64,000 nt of DNA from Cyclobacterium sp. (GTDB lineage: Bacteria > Bacteroidota > Bacteroidia > Cytophagales > Cyclobacteriaceae): assembly GCF_014762705.1 (NCBI RefSeq), contig NZ_JABURL010000016.1:1-64000 (forward strand), in the 5' to 3' direction. The translations under genes and the position numbers were made by a program. The stretch's first letter is position 1. The number at the start of each line of letters is the position of its first letter. The notes beneath the pieces are model-generated. The model searched no databases and had not been told where the DNA came from. It saw nothing but the letters and a program-made list of their open reading frames with translations. Shown piece by piece: positions 42,602 to 51,269 of this stretch.

Positions 42602-43771
42602 TCAATTGCTTTTGTTCCAATAAATTTTAAGATTTTTGGTAGCTCTTCCCGATGCAATGATTTCAGGTTTGCCATCACCATTCAAATCCGCCACTTTGAG
42701 GTCTTCGCAAGCCATTCCGTTTTTATCTACCCAATGTGCTTTCCAGGAATGGTCCGGACCTGTATAAAAAAGTTTGATGCCTAAATCTCCTGAATCGTTT
42801 GGTTCTCTCCATCCAATGATAATCTGATCTTCTCCCTGGTCAAGTAAATCGCCTGTAGCCAATCCATGTCCCTGATTCATGGCGGAAGTAAGTTCTTTCC
42901 GCATCAGGTTATCTCTGGTAAATTGGTCATCATCTGGAAGATAAACCGATAGGGTAGGGCCATGGAAAGGCTCAACCCCGGTGAGGAAGTGATGTCCGGA
43001 TGCATTTTTGCCAATGCGGATTTCTCCAAAGCCATAATCATCTACCAACCAGGTACCATTTGGGTGGGCCTGCCATTCATTATTGGCATAATGAAAGGCT
43101 TTGACACCTTCCTTGCCTCCTATATAAAGTGATTCCCCCTCTTTCTCATTGGGAGAGATTTCCAGATTATGGGTAATGTGCATGGACTGATCGATGACCC
43201 AATGCTTCCAGTCAAGGCCTTTTTCGTCCTGCATTTCATAGCCGATTACCTTTACACCTGCTCCTTCTCCTCCCGAATTTCCCCTGCCATGCAAGGGAAG
43301 CATGACCAAATGAAACAGGCCTTTATCCGCTTTTATCCAGCGCATGCGATGTACCGTCGGCTCATGGTGAAGTTTCACAGGTTCCCATTTTTGGGTCGGA
43401 TCCGTGGGCCTTATCAGGTAATGTACCGATCCGGAAAGACTTTCATCTGAGGTTTCCCCGGGATTCCATTGGGCACCCACAGCCACCTCCACTTTTCCAT
43501 CTCCATTGATATCCCGGGCAGCAATGCATACATTATCATTAGGAGTGAGGTTTTCTACCATAACAAACCTTTTCCAGTCCCCATTTCTATACCAAACAAA
43601 CTCCTTCTTGTCGGCCAGTAAAATATCCGGTTTGCCGTCTCCATCAACATCGCCAATCGCAAGGCCATAGCCAATTTCAATTTGATTATCCAGGGTTTGC
43701 TCCTCAAAGATAGGGTTGGGATCCTGGCTGAACAGTACTGATGCTACTAAAATGAAAGGCAGGTATATCAT
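42602..43771 (-). CDS. Secreted FG-GAP/VCBS-repeat beta-propeller protein
   Basis: A roughly 389-residue protein. The ATG at 43771 starts a short signal peptide (MIYLPFILVASVLFSQ); an upstream ATG 39 bp earlier would displace it. FG-GAP repeats with calcium-type loops are seen at DVDGDGKPDILLAD and DINGDGKVEVAVG near the N-terminus, and at DLLDQGEDQIIIGW and DLNGDGKPEIIASG near the C-terminus, so the sheets close a seven-bladed propeller. Such proteins usually bind ligands or sugars outside the cell. Pairing with DUF3500 is the only clue to its job. Confidence 0.82.
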   Translation of the reverse strand: MIYLPFILVASVLFSQDPNPIFEEQTLDNQIEIGYGLAIGDVDGDGKPDILLADKKEFVWYRNGDWKRFVMVENLTPNDNVCIAARDINGDGKVEVAVGAQWNPGETSDESLSGSVHYLIRPTDPTQKWEPVKLHHEPTVHRMRWIKADKGLFHLVMLPLHGRGNSGGEGAGVKVIGYEMQDEKGLDWKHWVIDQSMHITHNLEISPNEKEGESLYIGGKEGVKAFHYANNEWQAHPNGTWLVDDYGFGEIRIGKNASGHHFLTGVEPFHGPTLSVYLPDDDQFTRDNLMRKELTSAMNQGHGLATGDLLDQGEDQIIIGWREPNDSGDLGIKLFYTGPDHSWKAHWVDKNGMACEDLKVADLNGDGKPEIIASGRATKNLKIYWNKSN

Positions 43772-43848
43772 GGGTTTTGATTGGTTTTTGCTATCTCTAA
43801 ATTTAATCAAAAAAATGATACATGCCTAATCAGCTGCTGCTAAAAGGA

Positions 43849-44514
43849 TTAAACCACCGATTGACCTGATTTCAGAAATAAATGTATGGCTTCAGATACC
43901 TCCACTTTTCCCCCCAGTATTTCAAAAGCTTGTGATCCCTCTAAGGATGTGTCCAGCATGTGGATCAAAACAGCAGCTACATCGGCCCTCGATATTTCTC
44001 CTTTTGAATTCAATACAGCTGCCACTTTTATTTTTCCGGTATATGGTCCGTCTGTTAATTTACCCGGTCTGACAATAGCATATGGCAGGCCTGATGCTTT
44101 TAAATACTCGTCAGCCTTTTTTTTGGCCATTAGGTAATGCTGCATAGGTTCATCTGCCTTTTCGGCGTTTTCTGCCCCTCTGGAACTCAGTATGACGAAT
44201 TTTTTTACCTGGTTTTTAAGAGCAAGATCTATGCTTTTAATCGCACCCAACTCATCCACCAATTTGGTTTTGTCTTTCCCGGTTTTGGAGCCTGATCCGG
44301 CGGCAAATATCACCTTGTCAATACCTGTAAATGCCTGGCTAAAATCCTTTTCCAAATCTCCTGTAACGGTTTTTATACCCTTTTTCTCAAAAAACGATTG
44401 CTGAGATTTTTCCCGAATCATGGCAATAGGAGTATACTCGGGATGGGAAGATAATTGCTCAACCAGTAACCGACCAGTTTTGCCATTTGCACCAATAATC
44501 AATATTTTTTCCAT
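43849..44514 (-). CDS. NAD(P)-binding atypical SDR (NmrA/YwnB-like)
   Basis: A 221-residue Rossmann protein. The nucleotide motif GANGKTG is at residues 8-14 and VIFAAGSGS at about 88. The atypical-SDR segment FVILSSRGAEN is followed by YLMAKKKADEYLKASGLPYAIVRPG, which carries the YxxxK-like spacing (Y-L-M-A-K). Relatives bind NAD(P)H as reductases or redox sensors, and the specific role is unknown. It stands alone. Confidence 0.85.
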   Translation of the reverse strand: MEKILIIGANGKTGRLLVEQLSSHPEYTPIAMIREKSQQSFFEKKGIKTVTGDLEKDFSQAFTGIDKVIFAAGSGSKTGKDKTKLVDELGAIKSIDLALKNQVKKFVILSSRGAENAEKADEPMQHYLMAKKKADEYLKASGLPYAIVRPGKLTDGPYTGKIKVAAVLNSKGEISRADVAAVLIHMLDTSLEGSQAFEILGGKVEVSEAIHLFLKSGQSVV

Positions 44515-44623
44515 AATAATTTAAATCTGTTTCTCAGATTCACCCAAAAATTGTTCCAGTCAACAAAAAAAATTATTAAAAAACCTTAAAATTGATTTTT
44601 CCAAGCCCGGATACGAAAGTAGA

Positions 44624-45460
44624 TTACAGTCTATGCAACAAACCTAGCATGATTTTTCTCATGGAAGGCTCTGCATGTGCTGCTGCCTTCAGGACATCCT
44701 GAAGACTGATTTTTTTTATATTACCCGGTGTTCCCAGATCAGTAATAGCCGTGATGGCAAACACTTTCATGTCAGAATGAACAGCTACGATCACTTCTGG
44801 TACGGTACTCATGCCTACCGCATCCGCCCCAATGCTGCTCAGGTATTTGTATTCAGCCGGGGTTTCCAGGTTAGGGCCCTGTACCCCGGCGTATACTCCC
44901 TGATGCAAGGCTATTCCCTTTTCTTTTGCAATTTCTAGTGACCACAGGATAAATTCAGGGCAATATGCCTGGCTCATATCCGGAAACCTGTCTCCGAAAC
45001 CAGCTACATTGGCTCCCCGGAGCGGATTTTCAGGAAACAAGTCAATGTGGTCATTGATGACCATTACATCCCCTATTTTATGTTTTGCATTTAGGCCACC
45101 TGAAGCATTGGAAATGAGTAGTTGCCTGATGCCCAATTTTTTCATGACCCGAATGGGGAAAGTAACTTCTTTCATGGAGTAGCCTTCATAATAATGAAAG
45201 CGGCCTTTCATGGCCAGGATATTTTTACCTCCAAGATTTCCAAGAATTAGTTTTCCATGGTGGGATTCAACTGTGGAAATAGGGAAGTAGGGAATTTCCC
45301 CGTAAGGGATTTCCAGTTTTACGTCTATGTCATTGATCAGACTTCCAAGTCCGGTCCCAAGAATTATACCGGTTTCAGGTTTTGTTTTCAACAGCTTTTG
45401 CAGGTGAAGGACTGCATGGTCTATTTTTTCTGTATATGCTATTTCAGGTTCTTTTCGCAT
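44624..45460 (-). CDS. punA: Purine-nucleoside phosphorylase
   Basis: A 278-residue trimeric-type PNP. Family motifs are GIILGTGLGSLINDI (phosphate loop), VESHHGKLILGNLGGKNILAMKGRFHYYEGYS, LISNASGGLNAKHKIGDVMVINDHI and the base-site block DAVGMSTVPEVIVAVHSDMKV with FAITAITDLG. It splits inosine and guanosine into base and ribose-1-phosphate for salvage. A TATATTTG -7 box lies about 50 bp upstream, so it is likely monocistronic. Confidence 0.94.
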   Translation of the reverse strand: MRKEPEIAYTEKIDHAVLHLQKLLKTKPETGIILGTGLGSLINDIDVKLEIPYGEIPYFPISTVESHHGKLILGNLGGKNILAMKGRFHYYEGYSMKEVTFPIRVMKKLGIRQLLISNASGGLNAKHKIGDVMVINDHIDLFPENPLRGANVAGFGDRFPDMSQAYCPEFILWSLEIAKEKGIALHQGVYAGVQGPNLETPAEYKYLSSIGADAVGMSTVPEVIVAVHSDMKVFAITAITDLGTPGNIKKISLQDVLKAAAHAEPSMRKIMLGLLHRL

Positions 45461-45510
45461 GATCGGTTTGCCTGGAAACTTAAGTCCCGTAAAGGTGAAA
45501 CGCCAGGTTT

Positions 45511-45518
45511 CAAATATA
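45511..45518 (-). promoter_or_regulatory. -7 box of the PNP promoter (TATATTTG)
   Basis: On the minus strand TATATTTG fits the Bacteroidota -7 consensus TAnnTTTG and lies 51 bp before the punA start. No clear -33 TTG is present, so activity is only probable. Confidence 0.5.
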
Positions 45519-45577
45519 GCAAATAAGAAACTTTATGGGGGGCATGATTGTATTTATGTAATTAAAATCAAAAGTCT

Positions 45578-46102
45578 ATGATAAAAATTATAGTAAGCAC
45601 AAATAGAAAGCAGGCTGTTTCAGCCAGTGTGGCAGAACTTTACCGGGAAATATTGGCGCACAATGGGGTGGAGAGTGAAGTAATTAATTTGACCGAACTC
45701 CCGGATGACTTTGTTTTTACTGCGCTTTATGAAAATAATGGTAAAAACAAAGCCTATAATGCCATTCACAATCGGGTAAAGGAAGGTGCAAAGTTTGTGT
45801 TTATCGTACCGGAATACAATGGATCATTTCCGGGTATATTGAAATCATTTATTGATGGGATGACTTATCCCAACAGCTTCAGGTCCAAAAAATGTGCCCT
45901 GGTGGGGATTTCCTCAGGCATCGGTGGAGGTGGCATTGCGCTGAGCCACCTGACCGATATTTTTAACTACCTGGGAATGCATGTACTGGCCAATAAAATC
46001 AAACTGGCCAAAATTGAGGAAAACATGTCAGATGGCCTGCTCACCAATAAGTTATACCTTAGCTTATTGCATGAACAGGCCAAATCATTGATTGATTTTT
46101 AA
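45578..46102 (+). CDS. NAD(P)H-dependent FMN reductase-like flavodoxin-fold protein
   Basis: A 174-residue flavodoxin-fold protein of the NADPH-dependent FMN reductase/azoreductase group. The phosphate-loop region near the N-terminus reads IIVSTNRKQAVSASVAELY, and the FMN-site signature is FIVPEYNGSFPGILKSFIDGM (about 87-107). A GISSGIGGG segment follows. It probably reduces FMN or quinones with NAD(P)H. Its stop codon is 2 bp from the convergent ftsZ stop, with no room for a separate terminator. Confidence 0.87.
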   Translation: MIKIIVSTNRKQAVSASVAELYREILAHNGVESEVINLTELPDDFVFTALYENNGKNKAYNAIHNRVKEGAKFVFIVPEYNGSFPGILKSFIDGMTYPNSFRSKKCALVGISSGIGGGGIALSHLTDIFNYLGMHVLANKIKLAKIEENMSDGLLTNKLYLSLLHEQAKSLIDF

Positions 46103-46104
46103 GG

Positions 46105-47745
46105 TCAATCCACATTGTCATGGAGAAACCTGTTGTTGCTGATGATCTCGTTATCGTCGTTTAGGTTGAATTTTGACAAGCTTCTTTCGGAACTGTGTTG
46201 GACCTGGTGAAGTTTGATGTTTTTTCTTTGATAGGCAGGAATTTCCAGTTTTTCTTTAAATTCTTCAGGGGTTTGGTTGACCGATCTCATTTGCCGAAGT
46301 TTTTCAAATCGATCATGTGCCCTTTTCATGGCTTTTTCTTTGATCTGCTCGAAATAATCGTTTTGGTAAACGTTTGTCTCTTCCTGTTTTTTCTCCTGAT
46401 TTTCGTAGGCTTCATGATCCGGTTTGTCAAAAAGGGTCAATACCTTCTTGGGTTCAGGAGTTGGTTTTGGAGCCACGTATTCAAAATCATCATCCGCTTC
46501 CGTCCGCTCCTCTCTTTTTTCTTTCTCGGCAGGTTTTTCTGAGTCCGGGCTTTCTTTCGCTGTAGGTTTTTCTTCCTCCTTATTTGTGGTTTCGGATTCA
46601 TCCGGAGCCTGGGGAGGTTGTTGTACAGAAAAGGTTACGGTTTGTCCCGAACGGGTAACGTCTTCTTCAACTTTTGATGTTTTGCCGGATTCAAGGTGGA
46701 TGACTTTCCGGGTTTGTTCTTCGTCTTTTTTCTTATCCTGGGAAAAGGTTTTATCTGCCAGAGAATCTGTCTGAAAACCAGTTGCGATGACAGTCACCCG
46801 GATGGATTTTTTCAGGTCCGGGTCAATGCCCTGACCGAAAATCACATCGGCCATATCTCCGGCTTTGTTCTGGATAAATTCTGTTATTTCTACCAGTTCG
46901 TCCATAGAAAGCTCTTCATCTTCTCCCGACATGATGGACAGCAGGATTTTTTCTGCTCCCTTGATGTCTACGTTGTTGAGCAGGGGAGAGGAAATGGCTC
47001 TTTCGGCAGCTTTGAGGGCCCTGCCTTCCCCTTCTTCCGTTGCCGATCCCATTACTGCGGCACCGGCATCTTTCATTACTGTTTTGACATCTTCAAAATC
47101 CACATTGACTTCCTGTGTTTCTGTGATGATTTCAGCGATGGATTTGGCGGCAGTACTCAGAATATTGTCTGCTTTCCCGAATGCCTGGCGGATTGGAAGG
47201 TTGCCATACATTACCCTTAACTTGTCATTTAAAATCACTAGGACCGTATCACAGTTTTCCCGGAGTGATTCTATACCAATCTGGGCAGATAAGGTTTTTT
47301 TCCGGCCTTCAAATATAAATGGTGCTGTCACAATGCCTACAGTAAGGATGTCCATATCCTTGGCTATTTTGGCAATAACAGGAGCTGCACCTGTTCCCGT
47401 GCCTCCTCCCATACCAGCTGTAATGAATACCATTTTGGTATTGTCCTCCAATAATTTTCTGATTTCTTCTTTGCTTTCCAAGGCTGCGTTTTTGCCTTTC
47501 TCCGGATTGGCACCGGCTCCCAGGCCCTCGGTCAGGTGGGCGCCAATTTGTAATTTTAACGGGACAGGGCTGCTTTTCAGGGCTTGCGAATCGGTATTGA
47601 CTACCACAAATTCCACATCCTTGATTCCCTGGTTAAACATGTGGTTTACGGCATTGGAGCCACCTCCTCCGACACCAATGACCTTGATGATCGATCGGTG
47701 ATTTTTTTGAATATCAAATTTATAATCTCTCATGACGCTTGACAT
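46105..47745 (-). CDS. ftsZ: Cell division GTPase FtsZ
   Basis: A 546-residue tubulin homologue that assembles the division ring. The GTP-binding motif GGGTGTG is at residues 113-119, GVGGGGSNAVNHM at about 24-36 and NLPIRQAFGKADNIL in the T7/synergy region. After the globular part (to about 330) comes a long acidic linker, then IPAYQRK (502-508), which corresponds to the FtsA-binding C-terminal peptide. It is followed by a further 38-residue tail ending FLHDNVD, an extension I recognise from Bacteroidota. It is the last gene of the dcw cluster, 41 bp after ftsA. Confidence 0.97.
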   Translation of the reverse strand: MSSVMRDYKFDIQKNHRSIIKVIGVGGGGSNAVNHMFNQGIKDVEFVVVNTDSQALKSSPVPLKLQIGAHLTEGLGAGANPEKGKNAALESKEEIRKLLEDNTKMVFITAGMGGGTGTGAAPVIAKIAKDMDILTVGIVTAPFIFEGRKKTLSAQIGIESLRENCDTVLVILNDKLRVMYGNLPIRQAFGKADNILSTAAKSIAEIITETQEVNVDFEDVKTVMKDAGAAVMGSATEEGEGRALKAAERAISSPLLNNVDIKGAEKILLSIMSGEDEELSMDELVEITEFIQNKAGDMADVIFGQGIDPDLKKSIRVTVIATGFQTDSLADKTFSQDKKKDEEQTRKVIHLESGKTSKVEEDVTRSGQTVTFSVQQPPQAPDESETTNKEEEKPTAKESPDSEKPAEKEKREERTEADDDFEYVAPKPTPEPKKVLTLFDKPDHEAYENQEKKQEETNVYQNDYFEQIKEKAMKRAHDRFEKLRQMRSVNQTPEEFKEKLEIPAYQRKNIKLHQVQHSSERSLSKFNLNDDNEIISNNRFLHDNVD

Positions 47746-47786
47746 TTTTCCTCAATCAGTTGTTAAATATTTTTAGCTTTTGGGTT

Positions 47787-49103
47787 TCAGTATTGTTGTT
47801 GGTCATCACCTATATCATCGGTAATGAAGTTTTTGAGTTTTTTGGTAATGGAACCGAAAATATCCCGACCCATTTGTTCCGATTTATACCCTTTTTTCAA
47901 TCCCGGATTGCTCAGGGTTTCTTTTAACCTGTAGGTATCTTCCCTGTCATCAAGTGCCTTGAAACCTGCCAAAACCAGTCCAACAGTAGTGGCAAACATA
48001 GGGCTTTTCACTTCTTCGATCTTGGATTTTCCCAGGTGTTCATTGGGATATCCGATTCTCGTGTCCAAACCGGTCATGTATTCGAATAGTGGTCCTATAC
48101 CATGTAGCAGAGATCCTCCTCCGGTCAAAACGATACCGCCAGCCAGTTTTTTGTACACGCCACTGGCAGCAATTTCAGATTGAACCATCTCGATGATCTC
48201 TTCCATTCTTGCCTCAATGATGGAGGCGAGGTTTTTGACGGAAATTTCCTTGGGAGGCCTGTTGCGCAATCCCGGAATGGAAACAATCTCATTGGGATTG
48301 GCTTCTTCGGAAATGGCCTTACCAAACTTGGTTTTCAACAATTCGGCCTGGTGTTGCATAACCATACATCCTTCCTTGATATCAGCAGTAATGATGTTGC
48401 CACCAAATGGAATGACTGCCGTATGGCGAATGATGTTTTCATAAAATATGGCCACATCGGTGGTGCCCCCGCCGATATCTACCAGGCAGACACCGGCTTC
48501 CTTATCCAGGTCACTTAGTACGGAAAGGGAGCTGGCAAGTGGTTCCAGGATCAAGGCCTTGGACTGAAGATTGGCTCGCTTGACGCAGCGGTCAATGTTA
48601 TTGATAGCAGCAGATTGGGCGGTTATGATATGGAAATCAGCTTCAAGCCTTGCTCCGGACATTCCTACAGGATCCCGGACACCCTCTTCATAGTCTACGG
48701 TGTAATCCTGGGGCATTACATGAATGATGCTATTGCCCGGAGGGACCACGATGTTTTCCATGTCATTGGCCAGTCGCCTTACATCCTCTACGGTGATCTC
48801 ATCATCCTTAGGGTTTCGGATGATGACTCCATGGTGAATGGCGCTCCTGATGTGTTGACCGGCAATCCCTACGATTACCTCTCCAATGTCAACATTGGAC
48901 ATTTCAGATGCCTCGTTTACCGCTTTGGTAATGGCATTGACTGTCTTGTCTATATTGGTGACAATGCCTCTGATCACCCCGTCAGAAACCGCTTTGCCCA
49001 TTCCCAATACTTCCAATTTACCGTATTCATTTTTACGGCCGATAATCGCACAGATTTTCGTTGTACCTATATCCAGTCCTACAATGAGTTTTTCGTTTTC
49101 CAT
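47787..49103 (-). CDS. ftsA: Cell division protein FtsA
   Basis: A 438-residue actin-like protein that tethers FtsZ to the membrane. Actin/Hsp70 nucleotide motifs are GLDIGTTKICAIIG (9-22), CLVDIGGGTTDVAIF (about 203-217) and IVLTGGGSLLHGI (about 325). The 1C domain lies in between (about 85-165). The C-terminus carries a short helix KKLKNFITDDIGDDQ rather than an obvious long amphipathic helix. It is 11 bp after ftsQ and 41 bp before ftsZ. Confidence 0.96.
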   Translation of the reverse strand: MENEKLIVGLDIGTTKICAIIGRKNEYGKLEVLGMGKAVSDGVIRGIVTNIDKTVNAITKAVNEASEMSNVDIGEVIVGIAGQHIRSAIHHGVIIRNPKDDEITVEDVRRLANDMENIVVPPGNSIIHVMPQDYTVDYEEGVRDPVGMSGARLEADFHIITAQSAAINNIDRCVKRANLQSKALILEPLASSLSVLSDLDKEAGVCLVDIGGGTTDVAIFYENIIRHTAVIPFGGNIITADIKEGCMVMQHQAELLKTKFGKAISEEANPNEIVSIPGLRNRPPKEISVKNLASIIEARMEEIIEMVQSEIAASGVYKKLAGGIVLTGGGSLLHGIGPLFEYMTGLDTRIGYPNEHLGKSKIEEVKSPMFATTVGLVLAGFKALDDREDTYRLKETLSNPGLKKGYKSEQMGRDIFGSITKKLKNFITDDIGDDQQQY

Positions 49104-49114
49104 AGCGCTAACAA

Positions 49115-49882
49115 TTATTCACAAATGATTTGATCCTTATATTTTACATTTACCCTTTCATAAGTATTCCATCCCTTTTCAGGTAAAATTTTCTTATAAA
49201 AGGTCTTGATTTTTCTAAATTTCAAGGGGATGTTTTCAGGTTTACCGAATTCGATCACCTGCCTGCCCACCTGTTGGTACAGGTTCACTTCCCCATTCCT
49301 CAATAATTCAACCGAACTGATTTGTGCTGTCCAAAAGGGATCTTGATAAATGAAATGAATCAATTCCAACAGCTGGGCTTCATTATTTGTCAAATCTGTT
49401 TCCTGCAACAAGGCCGGGGCGCGGCTGCCTTCCAGTATAAGCACCCTGGAGGTGTAATTGGGGGAGGTAGGAAGGATTTTACCTGTGGTACTGATGTATC
49501 CATCAGCCGCCCCGGGCCGGACTATCCTTGCCATAGGAATATGCTGCCTCACTTTTACCCTAATGGTACCTTTCAGGTCCTGATATACTTCGGCTTTTTT
49601 GACCAGGGGATGGGCCTCCACTTTTTTCTCCATTTTGTTAATGGATACTTCACTGATATTGGACAGTTTATCCAATTCAGGAAAGGCATTTCTTAGCAGG
49701 CTTGCCAGTTCCTTTTCTTCCACAAAATAAACATCACTAACCCCTTCTACATATACTTCCAGTCCGGCAATTTGCCGGGATTCCGATTTATGCTCGGTAA
49801 AGGCGATAAAAGCAAACAAGACCAGTCCTACAAGTAGGATGAGCACAGGCTTTTTATATTTCCAAGGCTTACTATTCTCCAT
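49115..49882 (-). CDS. ftsQ: Divisome protein FtsQ
   Basis: A 255-residue bitopic protein. One transmembrane helix (about 11-26, PVLILLVGLVLFAFIAF) is followed by a POTRA-type domain (33-105, with LEVYVEGVSDVYFVEEKELASL) and the FtsQ/DivIB domain to the C-terminus (VNLYQQVGRQVIEFGKPENIPLK, then the YERVNVKYKDQIIC end). It links early and late divisome proteins in the periplasm. It overlaps murC by 11 bp. Confidence 0.92.
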   Translation of the reverse strand: MENSKPWKYKKPVLILLVGLVLFAFIAFTEHKSESRQIAGLEVYVEGVSDVYFVEEKELASLLRNAFPELDKLSNISEVSINKMEKKVEAHPLVKKAEVYQDLKGTIRVKVRQHIPMARIVRPGAADGYISTTGKILPTSPNYTSRVLILEGSRAPALLQETDLTNNEAQLLELIHFIYQDPFWTAQISSVELLRNGEVNLYQQVGRQVIEFGKPENIPLKFRKIKTFYKKILPEKGWNTYERVNVKYKDQIICE

Positions 49883-51269
49883 CTTTTATCCATTTATTGA
49901 TAGGTATAACCAGGCGATCAATATCACCGGCTCCAATGGTGACCAAAACTTCAGGCGGATGTTGTGTGAGGTAGCTTAGCAGGGTTTCTTTGTCCAGGAC
50001 CTGTTTTGAGGGGCTGCTTATCCCCTGAAGCAGCATGGATGAAGTAACTCCCGGTATGGGTTGTTCCCTCGCCGGATAGATATCAAGCAATATAACCTCA
50101 TCTGCCAGTGAGAGGCTTTCAGAAAAGCCTACAGCAAAATCTCTCGTCCTGGTAAAGAGGTGGGGTTGAAAGATGGCGGTCAGCCGTTTGCCGGGATACA
50201 TGGCCTTTACAGATTCCAGAAAGGCCCTGATTTCCTCCGGGTGATGGGCGTAGTCATCGATGTAAGTGATTTTATCACTGGTATGAATGCACTCAAACCT
50301 TCTTTTTACCCCCTTATAGGTCTCAATTCCTGCTCTTATCGCTTTTTCTGATAAACCATAATAAAGGCCTACCGCAATGGCTGCCAGGGCATTTTCTATG
50401 TTGTGAAATCCAGGTACTCTTAGTTCTAATCCCTCAATCCGCTCATTCTCCGAAACAAAATCGAAAGTGAAAGAAACAGTCCCGGTTTTGATGTTTGCCG
50501 CATGGACAGCACCTGAAGTCAGCCCGTATTGATGGATCGACGCTGTGCCCAGATCCTGGTCTTTAATTTTTTCGAAGGCTTTTTGATGAATAAAGAGTTG
50601 TCCTTTTGGGTTGCACAGCCGGATGAAGGAAATGAACCCTTCAAGCATCTTTTCGGCATCTCCATAAATATCCAAATGATCCGGGTCTATGCTGGTCACA
50701 ATACTTACATTGGGGTGCAGCTGCAGAAAAGAACGGTCAAATTCATCTGCTTCTACCACTACAACCGGTGCTTCTGTACTTCCTTCATCGTGGAGGATGA
50801 GGTTGTTTTGGTAATTTTGGGTAAGACCACCCAAAAAAGCTGCTGTGTTGTGACCGGAATGCTTCAGCAGGTGAGCTATCATGGATGATGTGGTGGTTTT
50901 GCCATGGGTCCCGGCTACAGCCACTGATTCCATGTCTTTGGTTATCATTCCCAATACCGCCGATCTTTTCCTGATTAAAAAACCATTATCCTTGAAATAA
51001 GTATAAAGCTGACTGCTTTCAGGGACTGCAGGAGTCCACACCACCAATTTATTTTTTCCCTGATCTTTAAAGGATGCAGGAATTTGACTGCTATCATCCG
51101 TATAACTGATTTGCATCCCCTCTTTTTCCAGGGCTGCTGTCAGTGGGGAAGGGGTTTTGTCGTAGCCGTAAACGGGAGTGCCCAGGTGATTGAACCAACG
51201 GGCAATTGCACTCATACCGATGCCGCCAATTCCGAGAAAATAGACGCTATGTAGGTTTTTCAAGTTCAT
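49872..51269 (-). CDS. murC: UDP-N-acetylmuramate--L-alanine ligase
   Basis: A 465-residue Mur ligase that adds L-Ala to UDP-MurNAc. The N-terminal Rossmann motif is GIGGIGMSAIARW (13-25), the ATP P-loop GTHGKTTTSSM (120-130) and the central EADEFDRSFL. The C-terminal domain shows TYIDDYAHHPEEIRAFL and FQPHLFTRTRDF. It overlaps murG by 4 bp (ATGA) and ftsQ by 11 bp. Confidence 0.96.
   Translation of the reverse strand: MNLKNLHSVYFLGIGGIGMSAIARWFNHLGTPVYGYDKTPSPLTAALEKEGMQISYTDDSSQIPASFKDQGKNKLVVWTPAVPESSQLYTYFKDNGFLIRKRSAVLGMITKDMESVAVAGTHGKTTTSSMIAHLLKHSGHNTAAFLGGLTQNYQNNLILHDEGSTEAPVVVVEADEFDRSFLQLHPNVSIVTSIDPDHLDIYGDAEKMLEGFISFIRLCNPKGQLFIHQKAFEKIKDQDLGTASIHQYGLTSGAVHAANIKTGTVSFTFDFVSENERIEGLELRVPGFHNIENALAAIAVGLYYGLSEKAIRAGIETYKGVKRRFECIHTSDKITYIDDYAHHPEEIRAFLESVKAMYPGKRLTAIFQPHLFTRTRDFAVGFSESLSLADEVILLDIYPAREQPIPGVTSSMLLQGISSPSKQVLDKETLLSYLTQHPPEVLVTIGAGDIDRLVIPINKWIKDGE

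Noticed and set aside
46865..47701. 278-codon plus-strand frame opposite ftsZ
   Set aside because: Low-complexity Ser/Ala/Pro product without domain; ftsZ is unambiguous on the minus strand.
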